NCBI RefSeq assembly: GCF_024623785.1
Contig: NZ_JANKBZ010000021.1
Coordinates: forward strand, 62,001 to 126,000
Direction of reading: 5' to 3'
DNA from: Archangium lipolyticum
GTDB taxonomy: Bacteria; Myxococcota; Myxococcia; Myxococcales; Myxococcaceae
Length of the DNA: 64,000 nt
A program made the translations under genes and the position numbers. The notes below the pieces were generated by a model. The model saw only the letters and a program-made list of their open reading frames with translations, was not told the DNA's origin and searched no databases. Below are positions 12,872 through 21,976 of the stretch, in pieces. Position 1 is the first letter of the stretch. Each line of letters opens with the position of its first letter.

Positions 12872-13584
12872 GGCCCGTAGCCCATGTTCTCCGGGGGCGC
12901 GGCGCGCAGCGACCAGCGGGCGAAGAGGCCGAGCACCGCGAGCGAGACGAACGACCAGAGCGCGGCCCACGCCCAGGAGGGCACGGGGGTGAGGTGGGCG
13001 AGCAGGGCCGCGTCGCTGGCGGAGCTCACGGTGCCGTGCCACAGATCCGAGCGCAGATCGAAGGCCACATAGAGCGCGGTGAAGGCGGCGAGGAAGAGGT
13101 TGAGCATGTCCACGCCGCTGTCCGGGAGGAACTTCGCCGCGAGCCCCAGCACGAGCGCGGTGCCCATGCAGAAGGCCAGGGTGAAGCCGTCGCCGGCGTA
13201 GAGGACGCCCATCACCGCGAGCCACAGGCACGCCGCGCCGAGCACGAGGCGGCGCAGCCGGAAGCGGAAGGTGGCCAGCAGCAGGAAGGCCCCGGCGAGC
13301 GCGCTGCCCACATAACCGGCGGAATAGACGGCGACCTGGGCCATCATCCCGGAAGGCAGGCGGGACAGACAGGCCCCGGACTCGTTGGCGGCGAGGGTGA
13401 TGCGGTCCACGGCTCCGCCGGTGAGCAGGGTGGCGAGTGCGTGACCGCTCTCGTGCATCATCACCACCAGCAGCTTCAGGGGCCACAAGGCGGGCGAGTC
13501 CCAGAAGTACCAGCCCGCTCCCAGGAGCACGAGGAGAAGGGCCACCCGGCCGAAGTCCAGCTTTGAGCCGCTCGAGGTCTTCAT
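12847..13584 (-). CDS. M50-like membrane metalloprotease
   Basis: 245 residues with about seven hydrophobic segments. The zinc motif HESGH (residues 44-48, inside VVMMHESGHALATLLTGG) sits in the first membrane segments, as in the M50B-type family. NESGACLSRLPSG follows, as in these families, where Gly and Ser turns lie near the second active-site half. A second metal-binding Asp may be the one in YAGDGFTLAF. The start is MKTSSGSKLDFGRV; the longer upstream frame is not protein-like. M50 proteases cut substrates inside the membrane (sigma-factor or sporulation control in other bacteria); no partner is evident here. The gene converges with, and overlaps, the MBL hydrolase gene. Confidence 0.72.
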   Translation of the reverse strand: MKTSSGSKLDFGRVALLLVLLGAGWYFWDSPALWPLKLLVVMMHESGHALATLLTGGAVDRITLAANESGACLSRLPSGMMAQVAVYSAGYVGSALAGAFLLLATFRFRLRRLVLGAACLWLAVMGVLYAGDGFTLAFCMGTALVLGLAAKFLPDSGVDMLNLFLAAFTALYVAFDLRSDLWHGTVSSASDAALLAHLTPVPSWAWAALWSFVSLAVLGLFARWSLRAAPPENMGYGPQRLGRIR

Positions 13585-13681
13585 ACGGGGCCCACAACAT
13601 GTCCACTCGGGGCTTGTTCCACGGGACTCCTCCCGCTCCCGGGGATGGCCGAGGGGGTAGCGAGCGGGACTCCGTGTATGC

Positions 13682-13716
13682 CCCCTCTCCCTCTGGGAGA
13701 GGGCTGGGGTGAGGGT
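13682..13716. repeat. REP-like dispersed palindromic repeat, copy 1
   Basis: A 35-base unit with a perfect 9-bp stem CCCTCTCCC/GGGAGAGGG around a 3-base loop, followed by the tail GGGGTGAGGGT. A second copy at 16642 matches 31 of 35 bases. Such elements are scattered through intergenic DNA of many high-GC proteobacteria. It lies between divergently read genes at 13584 and 13792. Confidence 0.75.
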
Positions 13717-13791
13717 ATGTACCCCCGCGCGGACCCTCCGGCCATCCGAGACCATCGCCAGCCGAGCCGAGACGAGATAGGGAAGGGCACC

Positions 13792-15963
13792 ATGAAGAAG
13801 ACGCTCCTGCTCCTCTCGCTCGTGGCTGCCCCGGCGCTGGCCGGGGAGGGAAAGTGGACCCCCCAGCAGGTCCTCGAGCTCGACCCGGCGTGGCTGAAGG
13901 CCCAGGGTCTCCAGGTACCACCGAAGCGGCTGTGGGATCCCAAGCGGGGCACCGGGCTGCTGGCGGGCGCGGTGAACGTGGGCGGCTGCACGGGCGCCTT
14001 CATCGCCGAATCGGGCCTGGTCATCACCAACCACCACTGTGCCTTCTCCATCATCCAGGAGCACAGCACGCCGCAGCGCGACCTCCTCACCCAGGGCTTC
14101 CTGGCGAAGGGCCGCGAGGAGGAGCTCCCGGGCAAGGGAGCGCGCGTGCAGGTGCCGCGCAGCTTCACGGACGTGACGAAGGAGATGCTGGCGGCGGTCC
14201 CGGAGGGCGCGGACGACCTGACGCGGCAGAAGTCGCTGGAGCGCAAGGACAAGGAGCTGGTCGCCGCGTGCGAGAAGCGCCCGGCCACGCGCTGCAGGGT
14301 GGCCAGCTTCGACGGCGGGCTGCAGTACGTGCTGATCGACTCGGTGGAGCTGGCGGACGTGCGGCTGGTGTACGCGCCGCCGCGCGCGGTGGGCGAGTAT
14401 GGCGGAGAGGTGGACAACTGGATGTGGCCGCGCCACACGGGTGACTTCGCCATCATCCGCGCGTACGTGGCGCCGGACGGCTCGGCGGCGCAGTACAGCG
14501 CCCAGAACGTGCCCTACAAGGCGGAGTTCTTCTTCCCGCTGGCCACCCAGGGCGTGAAGCCGGACGACTTCGTGATGGTGCTGGGCTACCCCGGCACCAC
14601 CTTCCGCGCGCTGCTGGCGGACGACATGGCCGAGCGCCAGGCGCGCTTCTACCCGCGCGTCATCGACGTGTACGGCGAGCTCATCCGCATCCTCGAGGAG
14701 GAGGGCGCGAAGGACGCCGCGGGGAAGATCGCCGTGGCCTCCAACCTCAAGAGCCTGCACAACCGCTACAAGAACGCGGGCGGACAGCTCGCGGGCCTCA
14801 AGCGCGGGCACCTGGTGGAGAAGCAGCGCGCGGCCGAGGCGGCGGTGGTGGCGTGGGCGGAGAAGCGCAAGGAGTCCGCGGGCGCGTTGAAGGCGCGCAC
14901 GGAGCTGCTGGCGCTGCAGGCCGAGAAGGCGAAGACGTTCGAGCGCGAGTTCCTGCTCGACGTGCTGAAGGGCTCGGCGAAGGGGCCGGCGCTGGCGGTG
15001 TCGCTGGCGCGGCTGGCGCAGGAGCGGGCGAAGCCGGACCTGGAGCGCGAGCCCGAGTTCATGGACCGTGAGCTGCCGCGGCTGAAGGACAGGCTGGAGC
15101 GCGAGCAGAAGAACTTCTTCGCGCCGGCGGACAAGCGGATGTTCCTCGCGCTGGTGCGGCGGGCACAGGCGCTCGGCGAGAGCGAGCGCATCGCGGCGGT
15201 CGACAAGCTCTTCGGCCGGACGTACGCGGAGAAGGAGGTGGCCGCGAAGATCGACGCCCTCTACGCCGCCTCGAAGGTGATGGACCTGGCGGAGCGGCAG
15301 AAGATGTCGGGGGAGACGGAGGCGCAGCTCCGGGCGCGGAAGGATCCGCTGCTGGACTTCGGCTTCGACCTGGCGGCGGAGGTGGCGGCGCTGGACGAGC
15401 TGAGGGACCGGCGTGCCGGGGCGAGCGCGCGGCTGCTCCCCGAGTGGCGCCGGGCGGTGCTGGCGCACGCGGGCAAGCCGGTGGCGCCGGACGCCAACAG
15501 CACGCTGCGGGTGACGTTCGCGAAGGTGAAGGGCTACGCGCCTCGCGACGGGGCCTTCTACACGCCGCAGACGACGCTGGCGGGCGTGATGGAGAAGCAC
15601 ACGGGCGAGGAGCCCTTCGACGTGCCGGACAAGGTGGCCGCCGCGGCCGAGGCGAAGCGCTACGGCCCGTGGGTGGACGCGCGGTTGAAGGACGTGCCGG
15701 TGAACTTCCTGGCGGACGCGGACACCACGGGTGGCAACTCGGGCAGCCCCACGGTGAACGGCAAGGGCCAGCTGGTGGGCGTCAATTTCGACCGCGTGTG
15801 GGAGAACGTGTCGAACGACTTCGGCTACAACCCGGACGTGGCGCGCAACGTGAACGTGGACGTGCGCTACGTGCTGTGGCTGTTGGATCAGGTGGAGGAC
15901 GCGGACGCGCTGCTTCGCGAGCTGGGCATCCGCAAGGGCCCCAAGGCCCAGGAGCGCCGCTGA
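13792..15963 (+). CDS. Dipeptidyl-peptidase, S46 family, DPP11-like
   Basis: 723 residues, full family length. Signal peptide MKKTLLLLSLVAAPALA|GEG. The chymotrypsin-like serine protease fold is interrupted by a helical domain. Catalytic residues are His82 in VITNHHCAF, the Asp in VDNWMWPRHTGDF, and Ser650 in GGNSGSP. Arg668 (FDRVWE) lies 18 residues after the Ser, exactly as Arg673 follows Ser655 in Porphyromonas gingivalis DPP11; DPP7 has Gly there. From that known determinant I infer preference for Asp/Glu at P1. It probably releases dipeptides from peptides in the periplasm. The start ATG follows GGAAGGGCACC. The next gene starts inside its stop codon (TGATG), so they are co-translated. 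Confidence 0.88.
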   Translation: MKKTLLLLSLVAAPALAGEGKWTPQQVLELDPAWLKAQGLQVPPKRLWDPKRGTGLLAGAVNVGGCTGAFIAESGLVITNHHCAFSIIQEHSTPQRDLLTQGFLAKGREEELPGKGARVQVPRSFTDVTKEMLAAVPEGADDLTRQKSLERKDKELVAACEKRPATRCRVASFDGGLQYVLIDSVELADVRLVYAPPRAVGEYGGEVDNWMWPRHTGDFAIIRAYVAPDGSAAQYSAQNVPYKAEFFFPLATQGVKPDDFVMVLGYPGTTFRALLADDMAERQARFYPRVIDVYGELIRILEEEGAKDAAGKIAVASNLKSLHNRYKNAGGQLAGLKRGHLVEKQRAAEAAVVAWAEKRKESAGALKARTELLALQAEKAKTFEREFLLDVLKGSAKGPALAVSLARLAQERAKPDLEREPEFMDRELPRLKDRLEREQKNFFAPADKRMFLALVRRAQALGESERIAAVDKLFGRTYAEKEVAAKIDALYAASKVMDLAERQKMSGETEAQLRARKDPLLDFGFDLAAEVAALDELRDRRAGASARLLPEWRRAVLAHAGKPVAPDANSTLRVTFAKVKGYAPRDGAFYTPQTTLAGVMEKHTGEEPFDVPDKVAAAAEAKRYGPWVDARLKDVPVNFLADADTTGGNSGSPTVNGKGQLVGVNFDRVWENVSNDFGYNPDVARNVNVDVRYVLWLLDQVEDADALLRELGIRKGPKAQERR

Positions 15964-16631
15964 TGTCGGACGGAACCGAGGGTGGACCGCCGCCCCTGCC
16001 GGTCTTCGGACCGGAGGAGAAGGTGTGCGGCAACTGCAAGCTGTGGGCGGCGCACTCGGTGGATCACCGGGGCTGGGTGGGCGTCTGCCGGTTGCAGTCG
16101 GAGCGGGGGTTGTTCCCGCCCTCGGCTCCGTTGTGCAACAAGTTCCTGGCGCGAGGCGTGGCGGCGAAGGCGGCCGGCGAGTCGTCGCGCCACGAGCGCT
16201 CGGCGCGGAGCGTGGCGCCGGTGGTGCGGCGGCGGGAGCGGGACCCGAACGAAGTGGTGGATCTGGAAGGGTTGGAGCTGAACATGACGCGCACGGAGTT
16301 GATGGAGCTGATCCGGGAGGCGGTGGGCGAGGGCGGTGAGGCGCCCCCCCTGGCCAACAAGTGGGAGGGAGGCACGCTCAAGCTGGTGCCCGGGAAGGCG
16401 GACGTGCAGGGGAGGGACATCCCCATCGACGCCTTCTTCCACAAGATCGTGATGGTGCGCGACAAGCTGCGGGTGATGGAGCAGAAGCTCAACGCACACC
16501 CGAAGCTGACGGACGCGGAGAAGGTGGAGATGCAGAGCTACATCACGCGCATCTACGGTTCGCTGACGAGCTTCAACCTGCTCTTCCGCGACAAGGACGA
16601 CCACTTCGTGGGGTCGAAGTCGGAGGACTGA
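15963..16631 (+). CDS. Conserved-type protein with a Cys4 zinc-binding-like motif
   Basis: 222 residues; its ATG overlaps the stop of the S46 peptidase by one base (TGATG). Four Cys near the N-terminus (C22-x2-C25, C42, C58; VCGNCKLW ... GVCRLQS ... PLCNKFL) are spaced like a metal-binding treble-clef module, without a named family I recognise. The rest is soluble and helical: a basic linker rich in Arg, then LNMTRTELMELIREAVGEG and a C-terminal helical bundle (FFHKIVMVRDKLRVMEQKL). The coupling to the exported peptidase is genetic only; this protein has no signal peptide and would be cytoplasmic. Confidence 0.7.
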   Translation: MSDGTEGGPPPLPVFGPEEKVCGNCKLWAAHSVDHRGWVGVCRLQSERGLFPPSAPLCNKFLARGVAAKAAGESSRHERSARSVAPVVRRRERDPNEVVDLEGLELNMTRTELMELIREAVGEGGEAPPLANKWEGGTLKLVPGKADVQGRDIPIDAFFHKIVMVRDKLRVMEQKLNAHPKLTDAEKVEMQSYITRIYGSLTSFNLLFRDKDDHFVGSKSED

Positions 16632-16641
16632 GTCCCCCCAT

Positions 16642-16676
16642 CCCCTCTCCCTTCGGGAGAGGGACGGGGTGAGGGT
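16642..16676. repeat. REP-like dispersed palindromic repeat, copy 2
   Basis: CCCTCTCCC-TTC-GGGAGAGGG with the tail ACGGGGTGAGGGT, 11 bases after the stop at 16631. It differs from copy 1 at two loop and two post-stem bases. It may also act as a transcription terminator or mRNA 3' stem. Confidence 0.75.
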
Positions 16677-16725
16677 CTCGAAGCCCGCGGGTTGCATCCC
16701 ACCGTGAGTCCGACGCTGAGAACCC

Positions 16726-17235
16726 TCAAGGCTCCTGGCCGCGCTCCTTCATCTCGGCCTGGGCGCGCAGGCGGCCGCGGTGCAAGGCGCTCTTCACGGT
16801 GCCTTCAGGGATGCGCAGCATGGAAGCGATCTCCGGGTAGCTGTAGCCACGCATCTCGCGCAGCCACAGCACCTGGCGCTGCTGCTCATTCACCTTGGCC
16901 AGGGCCTCCTCGAAGTGGCGCTGCATCTCCGTGCCCACCGCCTGGTTCTCGGGGGAGGCCGGGGCCTCGGGCTCGTGCAGCAGCCGCTCGCGGCGCTTCC
17001 GGGCGCGCAGCCAGTTGATGCTGCTGTTCACCATCACACGATGCAACCACGTGGAACACGAGGAGCGACCGTCGAAGCCCGTGGGGCGTTGGGCCAGACG
17101 GGTGAAGACGTCCTGCACCACGTCCTCGGCGTCGTCGGCGTCGCCCACGATGCGACGTGCGATGGCCAGTGCCCGTGTGCGGTACAGGCGGTACAGCTCG
17201 GCGAAGGGAGGAAGGGCGATGACCGCGGCGTCCAT
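16726..17235 (-). CDS. RNA polymerase sigma factor, ECF type
   Basis: 169 residues. The start MDAAVIALPPF has a GGAGG seven bases upstream; the upstream in-frame extension is discarded. Region 2 reads RTRALAIARRIVGDADDAEDVVQDVFTRL with the typical DAEDVVQD core and SSCSTWLHRVMVNSSINWLRARKRR. Region 4 is QQRQVLWLREMRGYSYPEIASMLRIPEGTVKSALHRGRLR. No anti-sigma factor, zinc-finger protein or lipoprotein partner lies beside it, so its signal is not evident. It is transcribed alone between the REP-like repeat and the FHA activator gene. Confidence 0.9.
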   Translation of the reverse strand: MDAAVIALPPFAELYRLYRTRALAIARRIVGDADDAEDVVQDVFTRLAQRPTGFDGRSSCSTWLHRVMVNSSINWLRARKRRERLLHEPEAPASPENQAVGTEMQRHFEEALAKVNEQQRQVLWLREMRGYSYPEIASMLRIPEGTVKSALHRGRLRAQAEMKERGQEP

Positions 17236-17351
17236 GGTGTATGCCTCCTGGACACCCTCATCGGGTGCCTGAAAGCTGGAACGCACGGGCCTCGAAAAGG
17301 ATCTAATCGCCCCTGGGGCCGCTCAACGCCGGATTTTCCCGGTTTGGGGTG

Positions 17352-18983
17352 CTACTCCGCCTCCTCTTCCTGCTTCGTGAGACCCCACTCCTTGAGCCGC
17401 TTGAAGAGGGTGGAGCGGGCCACGCCCAGCTCGCGGGCCACGCGCTCGCGGTTGTTGCCGTAGCGGCGGAGGGCGGCCTCGACGATCTGCCGCTCCAACT
17501 TGAGGAGCATCTGCTCCAACGTCATGCCCGGAGGCAGCTCTGGCACCGACACCCCCGTCTCGCGGTTCACCTCCTGGTCGAAGGTGAGGTCGGAAGCGTC
17601 GATGGAGGCGCCCTTGCGCAGCAGCAGGGCGCGGTGCACCACGTTGCGCAGCTCACGGATGTTGCCGGGCCACGTGTGCTGTTGGAGCCGCTGCACGGCG
17701 GCGGGGGTGAGCCGCACCGTCTGGCCCCGAGGCGAGTAGGTGCGCAGGAAGTGCTCGGCCAGGGCCAGCATGTCCCCACGCCGGTTGCGCAGGGGAGGCA
17801 GGTGCAGGGGCACCACGCACAGGCGGTAGTACAGGTCCTCGCGGAAGCGGCCCTCGCGGGCGGCGGTCAGCAGGTCGCGGTTGGTGGCGGCCAGCACGCG
17901 CACGTCCACGTTCATGGGGCGGCTGGCGCCCACGCGCTTGATCTCCCCGTTCTCCAGGGCACGGAGCAGCTTGGCCTGGAGATCCAACGGAAGCTCGCCG
18001 ATCTCGTCGAGGAACAGGGTGCCCCCGTCGGCCTCCTCGAAGGCGCCCTTGTGCGCGTTGGCGGCGCCGGTGAACGAGCCCTTCTCGTGGCCGAACAGCT
18101 CGCTCTCGATGAGCTCCTTGGAGATGGCGGCGCAGTTGACGGGGATGAAGGGCTTGTCGGCGCGCTGCGAGCACTCATGGAGGGCGCGAGCCACCAGCTC
18201 CTTGCCCGTGCCCGACTCGCCGAGGATGGTCACCGCGGCGGAGGAGGGGGCCACCCGCTCGATGAGCTCGGTGAGCTGCCGCACCGATGGGTCGTTGCCG
18301 ATGATGCCGTGGAAGGACAGCTCCTTGCGGGCCGGAGTGACGGGCTCGAGGATGAGGTCCGTCTCGCCAACGCGCAGGGTGGTGGGCAGACCGACCTGCA
18401 CCTCGAAGACGCGCACGGAGCCCATCCAGGTGCCGTTGGTGGAGTTGGTATCCACCACGTGGAAGTGGCCATCGCGCCGCGTCACCTTGAGGTGGCGGCT
18501 GGAGATGAAGGGATCCTGGATGACGAGATCGCAGGCTGGATCCTTGCCCACGGTGAAGCTGTCACCACCGAGCTTGTGGACGGTCTCGTTGGAGCCCTGC
18601 TTGATGCGCACCTGTGCGGGCTGCCAGCGCGAAGCGGAGTCGCGGGGCTGCAACTCGGTGCGGGAGCCGACCTCGGTGGGGCCCTCGGACTGGCCGCTGC
18701 CATGGAGCCGGAAGATGGCGCGCCACTGACCGAGCGCGATGTCCGAGCCGTCCGCGAGCTCGCCCTTGCGCATGGAGGCACCAGCCACCTGGGTGCCCTT
18801 ACCCGACAGGTCCTCCAGATTGCAGCGCTCGCCATCGAAGGTGAGGGCCACCTGCTGCCGGCTCACCTCGGGGTCGGGAATGACGACGTCGCTCTTCTCG
18901 CCGCGACCGAGCACCATGCGCTCGCGTCCCAGACCGACCCGCAGCACCTCCTCACCTCGACGAAAGAACACCAGCTCTGGCAT
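17352..18983 (-). CDS. Double-FHA sigma-54-dependent transcriptional activator
   Basis: 543 residues. Two N-terminal FHA domains: the first (~20-95) is degenerate (SRQQ in place of the usual S-x-x-H); the second (~143-213) is canonical ([25 protein letters not shown]). AAA+ domain: Walker A GESGTGKE at 255-262, GSFTGA loop at 302-307 (Ser replaces the usual first Ala), Walker [11 protein letters not shown], arginine-finger region, then a Fis-type helix-turn-helix at the end ([21 protein letters not shown]). FHA domains read phosphothreonine, so this activator is likely controlled by Ser/Thr kinases rather than by a histidine kinase, as known for several myxobacterial activators. No kinase lies beside it. 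Its own promoter was not identified. Confidence 0.92.
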   Translation of the reverse strand: MPELVFFRRGEEVLRVGLGRERMVLGRGEKSDVVIPDPEVSRQQVALTFDGERCNLEDLSGKGTQVAGASMRKGELADGSDIALGQWRAIFRLHGSGQSEGPTEVGSRTELQPRDSASRWQPAQVRIKQGSNETVHKLGGDSFTVGKDPACDLVIQDPFISSRHLKVTRRDGHFHVVDTNSTNGTWMGSVRVFEVQVGLPTTLRVGETDLILEPVTPARKELSFHGIIGNDPSVRQLTELIERVAPSSAAVTILGESGTGKELVARALHECSQRADKPFIPVNCAAISKELIESELFGHEKGSFTGAANAHKGAFEEADGGTLFLDEIGELPLDLQAKLLRALENGEIKRVGASRPMNVDVRVLAATNRDLLTAAREGRFREDLYYRLCVVPLHLPPLRNRRGDMLALAEHFLRTYSPRGQTVRLTPAAVQRLQQHTWPGNIRELRNVVHRALLLRKGASIDASDLTFDQEVNRETGVSVPELPPGMTLEQMLLKLERQIVEAALRRYGNNRERVARELGVARSTLFKRLKEWGLTKQEEEAE

Positions 18984-19056
18984 CGAGCCTCCCTGAAAAG
19001 TCGTGGGGCTCTCCTAACCCGTGGCGTGTCCCCCACGCAACTCCCAAACATGATTT

Positions 19057-20448
19057 TCAGGGTAGGGTGATTTCCTCCAACCAGGAGAGTAACCACGCGA
19101 CCTCGTCACGAGCACGCGCTTCCTCCATCTCTTCTCGCAGGGAGGGGAGGGGCCACCTTTCGAGCGCGGCCTTGTCCGAGGCCATCGCGGAGGTGCTCAG
19201 CCCGTCTTGGCGTGCATGGGTCTCCGCCTGTCCGCAAGAGTCTCTCAGGTCATTGGCTCCGGCGTCCATCAGTAGCAGGCCTACCGAGCGTTCCAGGTAG
19301 CTGGAGGTCGCGGTGAGGCGACTGCCCATGCGCCAGAGCATGCGCCCCATCCATCGGCGCTCGTCCTCGGAGAGCCGCTCGCGGGTTGCTTCGGCTCGCC
19401 GGAGCAGCAGGAGCGCGCTGCTCGTGCCGGTGGCTCGCTCCACGACCAGGGAGGCGCGAGCGCCTGGGGTCGAGAGTCCTGTCTGTCGCAAGTGGTCTCG
19501 TGCCTGTTGGAAGGTCCGCGGGTAGGAGGTCCCCGTCCAGACGGGGAGGACCGATATCTCATCGAGCGAGGCGAGTTCTCGCGGGGAAAGAGGTGACCCC
19601 GCTTGCGTACCTGCCAGGAGCAGCGTCAAGCGAGGCTGCATGGATGGGGTAGAGACCTCCACGAGCCGGGCAAGCCGCTGGCGCAAGATGGGGAGGGCTT
19701 CCTGTCGGAGCGTCGGCGGAAGCGAGTCTTGACCCAGCATCTCGAATACCGCGGTGAGCAGGGCGGGCTCCTCCATCGTGGGAACCTGCTCGAGCAACCA
19801 ACGTGCGCGTTCCTCGGAGAGTTGGAGGGATGCGAGTGCGAGGGTGAGCCGGATGGGAGAGGAGGAAGTCTGGCGCCATGCAGCTTCCTCTTCGTTGAGA
19901 GCTTCGGGAGAAGGGGAGTCCGCGTCTGGCAGCAAGGAGTCCTGCCGCAAGTTGGGGCGGCCCAGTTCAATCCATGCCTCGCGGAATGCTCGTTCCCAAC
20001 CAGACGAGCGGGCCTGTTGGCGTGACACCAGCAGCTTCTCCAGGAGCTTTGGCTCCGGACGTTCCGGGGCTACGGCTTTCAGCTTGTCGATGACCTCCTG
20101 AGCCTCCGGGAGGTTGTTTTCCTCCAGTGCGATGCACGCGAGGACGAGGAGTGCTGACGCGTCGTTGGGCGCGCCCGACAATGACGCCAGGATTTCCTTC
20201 CTGGCGAGATCCACGTTGCCCGAAACGAGGGCCTGGGCGGCGCGTTGGGAGGGAGTCGCGGTCTGGTGTGGGGTGGACCGCGGAGCCCGATGTTCCCGTG
20301 CGGCCCTTGCATTCTGGGAGATCCAGACACTCGCGATGGCCGCCACCGAGACGATGAGACCACAGGCCCAGAGTACCTTCCGGCGAGCGGCGCGCTCTCC
20401 ATTGAGGTCAGGGCCAGGACCCTGTGAAGGCGGCGTGCGGTCCTTCAT
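19057..20448 (-). CDS. Membrane-anchored TPR-like protein of unknown function
   Basis: 463 residues. One N-terminal transmembrane segment (~25-43, VLWACGLIVSVAAIASVWIS) follows a short cytoplasmic tail. The exposed part has TPR-type helix pairs at ~68-140 (AQALVSGNVDLARKEILAS, LEENNLPEAQEVIDKLKAV), then a long Leu/Ser/Arg-rich helical region with no motif I know. Third-position GC is visibly lower than in neighbouring genes, suggesting a fast-evolving or lineage-specific gene. It is followed by the FHA activator gene in the same direction, with 73 bases between. Confidence 0.65.
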   Translation of the reverse strand: MKDRTPPSQGPGPDLNGERAARRKVLWACGLIVSVAAIASVWISQNARAAREHRAPRSTPHQTATPSQRAAQALVSGNVDLARKEILASLSGAPNDASALLVLACIALEENNLPEAQEVIDKLKAVAPERPEPKLLEKLLVSRQQARSSGWERAFREAWIELGRPNLRQDSLLPDADSPSPEALNEEEAAWRQTSSSPIRLTLALASLQLSEERARWLLEQVPTMEEPALLTAVFEMLGQDSLPPTLRQEALPILRQRLARLVEVSTPSMQPRLTLLLAGTQAGSPLSPRELASLDEISVLPVWTGTSYPRTFQQARDHLRQTGLSTPGARASLVVERATGTSSALLLLRRAEATRERLSEDERRWMGRMLWRMGSRLTATSSYLERSVGLLLMDAGANDLRDSCGQAETHARQDGLSTSAMASDKAALERWPLPSLREEMEEARARDEVAWLLSWLEEITLP

Positions 20449-20535
20449 CGTTCGCTACCCCCCGTCGAGTCATCAAGAGTTCAACCCGCGCGGTGGAGAC
20501 TTCCAATACAACGTGGGGAGCGCCGTGTTCTTGAC

Positions 20536-20571
20536 CGACACTTCATCCGAAGAACCCGGTTCCGAGTGTCG
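20536..20571. promoter_or_regulatory. Nested inverted repeat in a divergent intergenic region
   Basis: Outer arms CGACACT (20536-20542) and AGTGTCG (20565-20571) enclose GAACC-C-GGTTC (20552-20562). It lies between the divergent genes starting at 20448 and 20619, roughly 50 bases before the latter. It could be an operator or a leader hairpin; there is no known regulator nearby. Confidence 0.35.
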
Positions 20572-20618
20572 ATAAACGAACGGCTGACAATCACCAGGGA
20601 CTCATCCAATGGAGAGTG

Positions 20619-20993
20619 ATGGACGAATCATCCGGGAGTTGCTGCCAATGCTTCGGGCTATGTACGCCTGATGCCACCCGGGGGGCATGCGAGACGCTCT
20701 TTACCGAGGCCTTCGGGCGGAACTGCCCATGGCCTGTCTTCGAGCGCACCCTGCGGCGGGTCCAGAGGTTGGGCTACTCACATTCCGAGCGCCGTTACCA
20801 CGTCGCATGCCTCTACGCGCAGTGGTGTCGCTGGCACCCGGAACACGACGACCGTGGGGCTCGCCGCATGTTGGATGAGGCCGAGCAGCGCATCCGTCGC
20901 CTCCCTCGCGACCACTGGCGTCGCAAGGGGCTGTTGAAGAAACTTTCGGAGCTCCGGGCCCGGACCGGTTTCCAGTCCGGGCCGGGGGCCTAG
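20619..20993 (+). CDS. Small Cys-rich protein of unknown function
   Basis: 124 residues from the second of two adjacent starts (GTG-ATG; GGAGA lies five bases before the ATG). The N-terminus has five Cys in about 20 residues (SCCQCFGLCTPDATRGACE) plus Cys in GRNCPWPV, VACLY and QWCRW; the C-terminal half is basic and helical (RRMLDEAEQRIRRLPRDHWRRKGLLKKL). The coding frame has third-position GC bias, which supports a real gene. No family is recognised. Its 3' end overlaps the 3' end of gspN by four bases (convergent). Confidence 0.55.
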   Translation: MDESSGSCCQCFGLCTPDATRGACETLFTEAFGRNCPWPVFERTLRRVQRLGYSHSERRYHVACLYAQWCRWHPEHDDRGARRMLDEAEQRIRRLPRDHWRRKGLLKKLSELRARTGFQSGPGA

Positions 20994-21976
20994 CGCATCT
21001 GCGGGCGCGGCGGGCCGAAGTTGGGCCGGTTGAAGAAGCCGGACAGGTGTGCCACGCGGAACTTCGGATCCGTCTTGTCCGTGGGCAGCATGGACAGGCC
21101 CGCGCCCAGCAGACCCAGCCGCTTCACGAACTCCGGCTCGGCGCGCAGCTTGAAGTCCATGTCCGGCTGGCTCACGTCCAGCCGCTGGCCCAGCTTCACC
21201 GTGCCCGAACCCTGCACCTCCAGGTCCTCGCTCTTGGCCTGCAGCGCCTCCACCGTGGCCAGGCCCTTCTCGATGCGGATGCGCCCGTCGATGTCCCCCA
21301 GCGCGATCTTCGGCAGGTCCATGGGCGTGGGCTGGCCGTACATGGGCACGGTGATGGTGCCGCCCTGGATGAGCAGCTCCTTCGTGTCCAGGGTGAGCTG
21401 GCCGTTGGCCTGGCTCAGGTCCGGCTGGCCTCGCGTCTTCGGCAGGGTGAGGGTGAGCGCGCCATTCAGCTTGCCCGTCAGGTCCATCCCGCTGAAGCCC
21501 TTGAGGTTCCCCTTCGAGGTGTCCAGGTCCGACAGCTTCACCGCCACCTGCACGTCACCCAGCACGCCCACGTTGCCGCTGACGCTGCCGCCCATCAGGT
21601 CCAGGTGGAAGGCCGCCCCCAGCGGTAGCAGCGCGGGCCGCACCGCCGCGGACTCCAGGGTGAGCGGCTCTCCCAGCTCCTCGGGGCCGGGCATCATGCC
21701 CGCGCCGCTGGCGAGCATGCTGTGCAGCTCGGGCGTCATCCCATTGGGCACCTTGCTGATGCGCACGTTGGTGGCCGTCAGCCCGCGCAGCCCCGGCCGC
21801 AGCGAGCCGATGCGCAGCGCGTAGCCCGCGTCCGCCGCCGCGTCCACGGCGCGCCGCCGCAACGTGTCGTACGGGAAGGTGATGAACAGACACACGAAGA
21901 AGGCCACGAGCGAGAACGCTCCGTAGCCCAGTCCGAGTTTCCAGCGGGCGGTCTTGGTCTCAGCGGCCATGGTCAT
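20990..21976 (-). CDS. gspN: Type II secretion protein GspN
   Basis: Last gene of the secretion operon. 328 residues; the start ATG overlaps the gspM stop as ATGA, so they are translationally coupled. It has an N-terminal transmembrane helix (GLGYGAFSLVAFFVCLFITF) and a long beta-rich periplasmic part of AsmA-like style: LESAAVRPALLPL, VSGNVGVLGDVQVAVKLSDLD, GMDLTGKLNGALTLTLP, LTLDTKELLIQGGTI. The family has no assigned reaction; it is an accessory inner-membrane component found in some T2SS operons, notably delta-proteobacterial ones. The C-terminus is Pro/Arg-rich (NFGPPRPQMR). Confidence 0.85.
   Translation of the reverse strand: MTMAAETKTARWKLGLGYGAFSLVAFFVCLFITFPYDTLRRRAVDAAADAGYALRIGSLRPGLRGLTATNVRISKVPNGMTPELHSMLASGAGMMPGPEELGEPLTLESAAVRPALLPLGAAFHLDLMGGSVSGNVGVLGDVQVAVKLSDLDTSKGNLKGFSGMDLTGKLNGALTLTLPKTRGQPDLSQANGQLTLDTKELLIQGGTITVPMYGQPTPMDLPKIALGDIDGRIRIEKGLATVEALQAKSEDLEVQGSGTVKLGQRLDVSQPDMDFKLRAEPEFVKRLGLLGAGLSMLPTDKTDPKFRVAHLSGFFNRPNFGPPRPQMR

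Noticed and set aside
12847-15600. Long minus-strand frame reading into the M50-like gene
   Set aside because: Only its C-terminal 245 residues are protein-like; the rest is antisense to the S46 peptidase and runs through the REP-like repeat.
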